From positions 1-25,049 of IMG/VR virus record IMGVR_UViG_3300032316_000203: a DNA stretch of 25,049 nucleotides; one strand, 5' to 3'. This stretch comes from a virus. Both the position numbers and the translations under genes were made by a program. How positions within the stretch are numbered: the first letter of the stretch is position 1; the number at the start of each line of letters is the position of its first letter. Below the pieces are notes generated by a model that worked only from the letters and a program-made list of their open reading frames with translations, had not been told where the DNA came from and searched no databases. Shown here piece after piece: positions 22,744 to 25,049 of this stretch.

Positions 22744-23427
22744 CTATTGTAATCTGTTTTGTTTATCTTTAGGTACTTCTCCCAAAAAATTTCTTAATTT
22801 ACCATCATCTGTCTTTAATCGATTGAAGGATAGGTAAGGGCCCATAGCATTTATAATCTCTCCCGGAGCCGATGAGTCATTCAAAGACTTAACTCTATTC
22901 TCAAAATATCTATGCAAAGACTCTGCTTGGTGAGTGTTTACATTTTCTACATCAAAAGAATTATCATCCAATTCTTTCTTAATAGTACTCCATAGACTTA
23001 ATTCTCTAACTCTATCCTTAGCTACTTGTAACATACATGACCTATCGTATAGATTTCTATCAATATCAATTTCAAGTTCCATAATGTCAAATCTATTGGC
23101 ATTTGGGTCTTCCATAAACTCTTCCATCTGTCTATCATATCTTAACTTTTCTACCGTATTTTTTCGCAAGTCAAAAGATAAATTCATTAATGCATCAAAA
23201 TGTGCTGACATCTCTCTGACTGATTGCCAATACTTAGAAGCATTTGTAGGGTGTTTAGCGTCATTTAAAACAGATACTCTCATTTCTGTCTCTGTTCTAA
23301 AAATCTGCTTCTTATGCCAATTATCAACTAACTCATCTTTTAATGATAAAATAGTATTAGCATCTTCTTCATTTAAAACATTTACAATCTCTCGTAAATC
23401 TTCCGTAATCTGCAACTCTTTACTCAT
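22744..23427 (-). CDS. Conserved phage protein of unknown function
   Basis: The 227-residue protein is highly charged and helical, with segments such as WHKKQIFRTETEMRVSVL (about 37-54), KYWQSVREMSAHFDAL, YDRSCMLQVAKDRVRELSLW and a Pro/Asn-rich C-terminus. I recall similar sequences in other marine T4-like phages but know no function. There is no transmembrane segment, signal peptide or catalytic motif that I can see. It stands at the start of the oxygenase run, 4 bases ahead of the P4H-like gene and 9 bases after the small 80-residue gene. A structural or scaffold role is as likely as an enzymatic one. Confidence 0.7.
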   Translation of the reverse strand: MSKELQITEDLREIVNVLNEEDANTILSLKDELVDNWHKKQIFRTETEMRVSVLNDAKHPTNASKYWQSVREMSAHFDALMNLSFDLRKNTVEKLRYDRQMEEFMEDPNANRFDIMELEIDIDRNLYDRSCMLQVAKDRVRELSLWSTIKKELDDNSFDVENVNTHQAESLHRYFENRVKSLNDSSAPGEIINAMGPYLSFNRLKTDDGKLRNFLGEVPKDKQNRLQ

Positions 23428-23436
23428 ATTTAATTT

Positions 23437-23679
23437 TTAAGGTAATACAATTGGTGGAGGTGTTGTGCTATTTGGTGGGACATAACTTGCCTCGACAGCA
23501 GCATCTACAATAGCTTGTGCCTCCGCTTTAGTCTTTTCAACAGCATTTACTCTTTGTGCCCATGTTGTGTTTTCGGTCACCCAAATATTGCCCGGATATC
23601 CTGCAACATGTGCCGTTTCATTTTCTTGGTGAGTAATAAACCCATTTCCATAATTCTCTACTTGATAGTACTTTTTCAT
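23437..23679 (-). CDS. Small phage protein with KTKAEAQAIVD motif
   Basis: The 80-residue protein has an N-terminal beta-like part (YYQVENYGNGFITHQE), then TWAQRVNAVEKTKAEAQAIV and a Pro-rich tail (PPNSTTPPPIVLP). Short proteins with a V.KTKAEAQ helix occur beside fibre genes in marine phages. Their role is not known to me. It begins 19 bases after the S74-type fibre gene stops. Coding-strand TATAAATA overlaps that stop (23696-23703) and may be a promoter element. Confidence 0.65.
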   Translation of the reverse strand: MKKYYQVENYGNGFITHQENETAHVAGYPGNIWVTENTTWAQRVNAVEKTKAEAQAIVDAAVEASYVPPNSTTPPPIVLP

Positions 23680-23698
23680 TTTAATTTATTTAGTTTAT

Positions 23699-25049
23699 TT
23701 ATAATTTATTTTCTAACTCCTCAATCCTTTTTGTTAGATTTTCAATTTGTTCATCTTGTTTTTTCACAACCTCTATCAATAATGCAGTTAATCTACCATA
23801 AGACACAGAAGATGGTTGATTCTCATCGTCCACGTTAACAATCTGTGGTAAAATATCATACACTTCTTCTGCTATAACACCTATTTCTTTATTATTGTTT
23901 CCTATCTTGTTGTATTGTACCCCTCTTAGTTTTTTAACTATTTGTAAGGGATTTTCAATATCTTCTACATTTTCTTTTATCCTTATAGTTGAAGTTTCTG
24001 TTAATGTTGTACAAGTAACTGTACTACTAAAAGTAGCTGCTCCATTAGTTGTTATTAAAACCTTATTTGTATTAATTGCACTTCCATTACCTGTTTGTCC
24101 TGCAAAAAAATATTGATTATCTGCTCCTACTCCTGTTGTTTGCGCTCTATAAAAAATTGCATCTGCTGAAGTACCTGCGGGTAAAACTGCATTTATGACA
24201 TTTCCACTTATGTTATTAGTTACATTTAATACACCTGTTATACCACTTATATCAGATTGTGAGGTAATAAACCTTCCTGTACCACTCACATCAAGTTTAA
24301 AAGTTGGACTCGCAGTTCCAATACCTAAATTTGTACCATCAAATGTTAAATTTGCTTCCGCATTTATAGTTGTTGATGATACTGATGTTAATACTCTATT
24401 ATCGGCAGGGTTTGTGTAGGATGTTATTCCTGCATTCGAACCTTGAAATCCTTGAGGGCCTGTTATATTAACACTTCCACTAACCAAATGTCCACCCTTA
24501 GCTACAACTACATATCCTGTAGTTGGTGCTCCAAATGATAATTTTACATTATTGTTATCTACTAATTTTACTGAGTTAGGTACAAAATAAAAATCAGATG
24601 AATCATAAGCAGATACTATTACATTTTTTGTATTAAAATTATGAGCTAATGTAATAGAAGACGTAGCTACAAATGAAGCAGCTATAGTTGATGTTTGGGA
24701 TACATTAGTACCCGCTGTTCCTTGAATACCTTGGTTACCTTGCGTTCCTGTTATACCTTGAGCTCCTTGAGCTCCTTGAAATCCTGTTGCACTTACTAAA
24801 TGTCCTCCCTTTGCTACTACTGCATATCCTGTGGATGGGTTAGAGAATGTTAATTTTACTCTATTATTATCAAGTAAATTTATAGTTTCAGGAACAAAGT
24901 AAAAATCAGAAGCATCATAAGCAGATACTATAACATTTTTAGAATTAAAATTATGCTGTACAGTAATAGATGAGGTAGCAGCAAAAGAAGCAGATACCGT
25001 AGCTATTTCAGATACTGTTCCTGTTATACCTTGAAATCCTTGAGTACCT
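23699..25049 (-). CDS. Tail fibre with collagen-like linkers and C-terminal S74 intramolecular chaperone (partial at right edge)
   Basis: The frame is open from the right edge to 23699 (449 residues visible). An internal TTG at 24487 is not the start. From the edge it has GTQGFQGITG, a beta domain (HNFNSKNVIVSAYDASDFYF ... VVAKGGHLVS), a collagen-like linker, a second copy of the same domain 104 residues later, another linker and a head-to-tail stretch with NLGIGTASPTFKLDVSG. The C-terminal S74-type chaperone follows: STIRIKENVEDIENPLQIVK, KEIGVIAEEVYDILPQIV, SYGRLTALLIEVVKKQDEQI and a coiled coil. The Ser (about 23992) and Lys of STIRIK are the expected self-cleavage dyad. Such domains trimerise fibres and are then released by autoproteolysis. 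The N-terminal attachment part lies outside the window. Confidence 0.88.
   Translation of the reverse strand, partial: GTQGFQGITGTVSEIATVSASFAATSSITVQHNFNSKNVIVSAYDASDFYFVPETINLLDNNRVKLTFSNPSTGYAVVAKGGHLVSATGFQGAQGAQGITGTQGNQGIQGTAGTNVSQTSTIAASFVATSSITLAHNFNTKNVIVSAYDSSDFYFVPNSVKLVDNNNVKLSFGAPTTGYVVVAKGGHLVSGSVNITGPQGFQGSNAGITSYTNPADNRVLTSVSSTTINAEANLTFDGTNLGIGTASPTFKLDVSGTGRFITSQSDISGITGVLNVTNNISGNVINAVLPAGTSADAIFYRAQTTGVGADNQYFFAGQTGNGSAINTNKVLITTNGAATFSSTVTCTTLTETSTIRIKENVEDIENPLQIVKKLRGVQYNKIGNNNKEIGVIAEEVYDILPQIVNVDDENQPSSVSYGRLTALLIEVVKKQDEQIENLTKRIEELENKL

Noticed and set aside
23699-24487. Start of the S74-type fibre gene at the TTG at 24487
   Set aside because: The frame continues upstream without a stop to the window edge and encodes a duplicated domain, so the TTG is internal.

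Overview
The window is a piece of the structural and receptor-binding region of a T4-like contractile-tailed phage (myovirus). It is strongly AT-rich. Every supported gene lies on the minus strand, so transcription runs from high to low coordinates. The best host guess is a marine Bacteroidetes (Flavobacteriia-like) bacterium. The start codons are preceded by A/T-rich leaders with essentially no Shine-Dalgarno sequence, as in that phylum, and the kelch-like fibre repeats resemble those common in marine viral sequences. This host assignment is inference.

Right part (about 25049 to 9733), adhesion and glycan region: it opens with the C-terminal part of a collagen-linked fibre carrying an S74-type intramolecular chaperone. 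Two small phage proteins follow, then three consecutive 2OG-Fe(II) oxygenases, a PAPS-type sulfotransferase, a kelch-like repeat fibre protein, a GT-B (GT9-like) glycosyltransferase, a fourth oxygenase-like protein with an N-terminal beta-sandwich, and a two-domain GT-A glycosyltransferase. Next come a truncated glycosyltransferase remnant, a collagen-like fibre with a lectin-like domain, a small fibre-associated protein, two more kelch-like fibres and an EF-hand protein. The kelch-like proteins are built from modules of exactly six units (6, 6+6 and 6), and long exact DNA repeats show recombination within and between them.

Left part (9614 to 1), neck and tail: a rho-independent terminator (9674-9699) separates it from the fibre region. 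The order is gp13-like neck protein, an inserted protein with ADP-ribosyltransferase-like motifs, gp14-like neck protein, gp15-like tail terminator, tail sheath, tail tube, a gp26-like chaperone or baseplate protein, a short ORF with no start codon reached by an apparent +1/-2 frameshift at a T7 run, a 71-aa protein, and the N-terminal 676 residues of a tape-measure-like protein that runs off the left edge.

The left genes assemble the neck and contractile tail. The right genes build the host-recognition apparatus, with enzymes interleaved that could modify virion or host glycans. No stretch over 300 bases lacks a gene; the intergenic gaps are all below about 170 bases. A recurrent leader motif (coding strand TATTTATA) precedes at least nine genes or gene groups and is a candidate late promoter element. 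I saw no tRNA, integrase, transposase, reverse transcriptase or CRISPR array.
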